This document shows positions 62,534-64,000 of a stretch of DNA of 64,000 bases, piece by piece. How positions within the stretch are numbered: position 1 is the first letter of the stretch; every line of letters starts with the position of its first letter. A model generated the notes under the pieces. It searched no databases. It saw only the letters and a program-made list of their open reading frames with translations, and was not told where the DNA came from. The DNA is from Tissierella praeacuta_A (lineage in GTDB: Bacteria; Bacillota; Clostridia; Tissierellales; Tissierellaceae): contig NZ_JBEBOY010000015.1 in assembly GCF_040396155.1 (NCBI RefSeq), forward strand, positions 1 through 64,000. Reading direction: 5' to 3'. Position numbers and translations under genes: made by a program.

Positions 62534-62923
62534 TTATAAAAACAAAAGCACCAATATTTTTACATCCTCATAATCTCCACCAAAGAGTTTCCCCTTGATG
62601 ATACTTCTCAAACCATATCCAATCTCAACTTCCCTATTGCTATTAGGTACATCTTTAAAATCTGCAGAACCAACAACTTTCCGATCACTTTTACGAATTA
62701 AAAACCAAAAACTATGCCACACAAAATTTTTAGGGTCTTTTTGCGTTGTTATAAGCTGCCCTCTTACAATTTCCAGAAAAATTCCCTCCATAGGTTCTGC
62801 CCTATAAGTCACATTTAATTCTTTTTCTAGGGAAGAAATATCTTCAATCCACGACTTTAACTGAGACAGATTCAATGGTATAAGTTCCAAACGCTCTGTT
62901 TCTATTTTCATTTTACACATCAC
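62534..62923 (-). pseudogene. Truncated GNAT acetyltransferase
   Basis: The 129-residue frame starts as a ribosomal-protein-type GNAT acetyltransferase (MKIETERLELIPLNLSQLKSWIEDI; then WHSFWFLIRKSDRKVVGSADFKDVPNSNREVEIGYGL). The acetyl-CoA-binding loop (normally GxGYMTEA or similar) and the last third of the domain are missing. After EIGYGL the sequence turns into IKGKLFGGDYEDVKILVLLFL and stops. This looks like an internal deletion or frameshift, so I treat it as a decayed gene. No clear ribosome site decides between the two in-frame Met codons. Confidence 0.7.
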
Positions 62924-63255
62924 AAAATATAAATTAACTCATATTTTTCATATGCTATTTTACACTATCATATCTTCGTATTTTTGTCCAAGCCACCATA
63001 ATTCCTCTCCCCAAAGATATTGTACACTACGAAAACCTCATTATCCACATCAAAATTATTAATTAAATCAAAACTAAAATATAGTTATATTTTTTGCTTT
63101 ATGATTAATTCTGGTACGATTATTCATTGTAGATAAATTATACCAAAAAACAGGTCTTAGAGTTACTGCTCCTTGTCCCGCTTTCCTTTTATAAGTTATT
63201 TTAAAACATCCACATCCTTCTATAAATCATTACATCCAATTACTTAAATTGTAAG
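62924..63255. other. Gap with no supported gene
   Basis: Short overlapping frames on the minus strand (about 62990-63090, for example DVDNEVFVVYNIFGERNYGGL) look protein-like but have no start, ribosome site or family I recognise. They may be remnants of a decayed gene. Nothing else is visible. Confidence 0.4.
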
Positions 63256-64000
63256 TTATTTACTTGCTTTTTTAGAAACTGGTATCCAAATTCCACTTTT
63301 ATAGTCAACTGATTCAATATCTCCCTTTGCATACCATTCTATATTAACACCCATACCTATTTCATAATCAGGGCTTCCTGGAAGCCACTCATTAAATATT
63401 TTTGTATTCACAGATTGCAATGCCCCTGGCATAGGTCCTTTACAAGCAAACTTTGCCCATTCCATATCTGGAAACTCAAATACAGTCATTCCATTGGGTA
63501 CATTTTCACCATTATAAGTACCTGCAATCAGGTAACAGAACTTCCCTTCCTTCCCAGTATTATCAATACAAATCCCATATTCACCTATATGACAATCCTG
63601 AATTACTTGCTGAATCTCTCCTTCAAGTTTTCCCGTACAGTACTTTTCACGAAACTCATCCCAAAATTTGGGGATCTCCTTATAGGCATTATCAAAAGAA
63701 AATTCTTTTTTGAAGCCAATTACCTTGAATCCCTGCATTTTCTCTACTACATAATCCATGTCATTTCCTCCTTGAATAATTATTTTTATCTTTAGAGGTA
63801 GAAACACGTTCATCCTGATTATATCTTTTTTCAGTTGCATAGGAGAACATCCATGAAATCTACTGAAAGCTTTAGTAAAACTCTCTGGAGTATCATATCC
63901 ATACTTATAGGCAATTTCAATAGTCTTCTCTTTATCTACAATAATATCTAATGCTGCAAGATATAATCTCCGACACCTGATATATTCCCCGATAGAATAA
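63256..64000 (-). CDS. AraC/XylS-family regulator with GyrI-like effector domain (start beyond the window)
   Basis: The frame is open to the right edge and begins outside the window. The visible part starts within an AraC-type DNA-binding domain: SIGEYIRCRRLYLAALDIIVDKEKTIEIAYKYGYDTPESFTKAFSRFHGCSP, the second helix-turn-helix with the family signature. A linker and a GyrI-like/effector-binding domain of about 155 residues follow (DYVVEKMQGFKVIGFKKEF, KFWDEFREKY, GEYGICIDNTGKEGKFCYLIAG, and the C-terminal YEIGMGVNIEWYAKGD). Regulators of this layout (Rob-like) respond to drugs or small amphiphiles. An in-frame Met at 63840 is internal and is not the start. The target is unknown. Confidence 0.9.
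   Translation of the reverse strand, partial: YSIGEYIRCRRLYLAALDIIVDKEKTIEIAYKYGYDTPESFTKAFSRFHGCSPMQLKKDIIRMNVFLPLKIKIIIQGGNDMDYVVEKMQGFKVIGFKKEFSFDNAYKEIPKFWDEFREKYCTGKLEGEIQQVIQDCHIGEYGICIDNTGKEGKFCYLIAGTYNGENVPNGMTVFEFPDMEWAKFACKGPMPGALQSVNTKIFNEWLPGSPDYEIGMGVNIEWYAKGDIESVDYKSGIWIPVSKKASK

Noticed and set aside
63256..63840. A stand-alone GyrI-like protein starting at the Met at 63840
   Set aside because: The same frame continues upstream through a clear AraC-type helix-turn-helix to the window edge, so that Met is internal.

Overview
The window is a low-G+C, anaerobic Firmicutes chromosome segment, most likely from the class Clostridia (Tissierellales/Peptostreptococcales-like). The reasons are strong AGGAGG ribosome sites, a CIRCE element, S-box and c-di-AMP riboswitches, a sufCBDSU operon, an electron-bifurcating-type Etf, an adenosylcobalamin-type ribonucleotide reductase, and several sigma-54 activators. 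I see no rRNA, tRNA, CRISPR array or prophage. Most genes lie on the minus strand.

Layout. 1-36: start of a ferredoxin-like gene. 357-6419: a three-gene operon (DASS carboxylate transporter, class III CoA-transferase, HMG-CoA-lyase-like enzyme) with a near-consensus sigma-54 promoter at 4021-4040 and its probable PrpR-like activator next door. 6558-12831: PsiE-like protein, class II ribonucleotide reductase, DUF445 protein, and htpG with CIRCE. 13155-17947: a frameshifted lipoprotein gene, then a polar amino acid (probably cystine) ABC transporter with a PatB/MalY C-S lyase. 18012-24091: M29 aminopeptidase, a FecCD-type metal/chelate ABC transporter, and a divergent short AOR-like protein. 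24420-31505: a visibly less A+T-rich cassette, probably acquired, holding an ECF importer (S, T and fused A components), a TetR repressor and a divergent pair of exporter-fold ABC half-transporters. 31697-33987: small hypothetical proteins and an L,D-transpeptidase. 34088-39187: suf operon. 39354-45531: acyltransferase-like membrane protein, SleB-type hydrolase behind a c-di-AMP riboswitch, two-component system, and a membrane-anchored propeller-like protein. 45651-50004: an M20 amidohydrolase-metNIQ operon behind two tandem SAM-I riboswitches. 50067-52248: an IS200/IS605 element with tnpA and a tnpB that lacks the usual zinc-ribbon cysteines. 52281-62193: a second sigma-54 activator and a seven-gene acyl-CoA operon (crotonase, GntP permease, fused CoA-transferase, two acyl-CoA dehydrogenases, EtfBA) behind a second near-consensus sigma-54 promoter. 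62534-64000: a truncated GNAT gene and an AraC-type regulator running off the window.

How it works together. Two carboxylic-acid utilisation modules share one design: permease, CoA-transferase, CoA-ester-processing enzymes, a sigma-54 promoter about 60 nt upstream of the first start codon, and a neighbouring enhancer-binding activator. The first is best read as uptake, activation and cleavage of 3-hydroxy-3-methylglutarate or a similar branched dicarboxylate. The second is best read as uptake, activation, dehydration and reduction of a short 3-hydroxy acid, with the Etf-coupled dehydrogenase as electron sink. Sulfur metabolism is a second theme (cystine-type transporter with C-S lyase, metNIQ with S-boxes, suf). 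All functions are inferred from sequence; substrates of the transporters are unproven.
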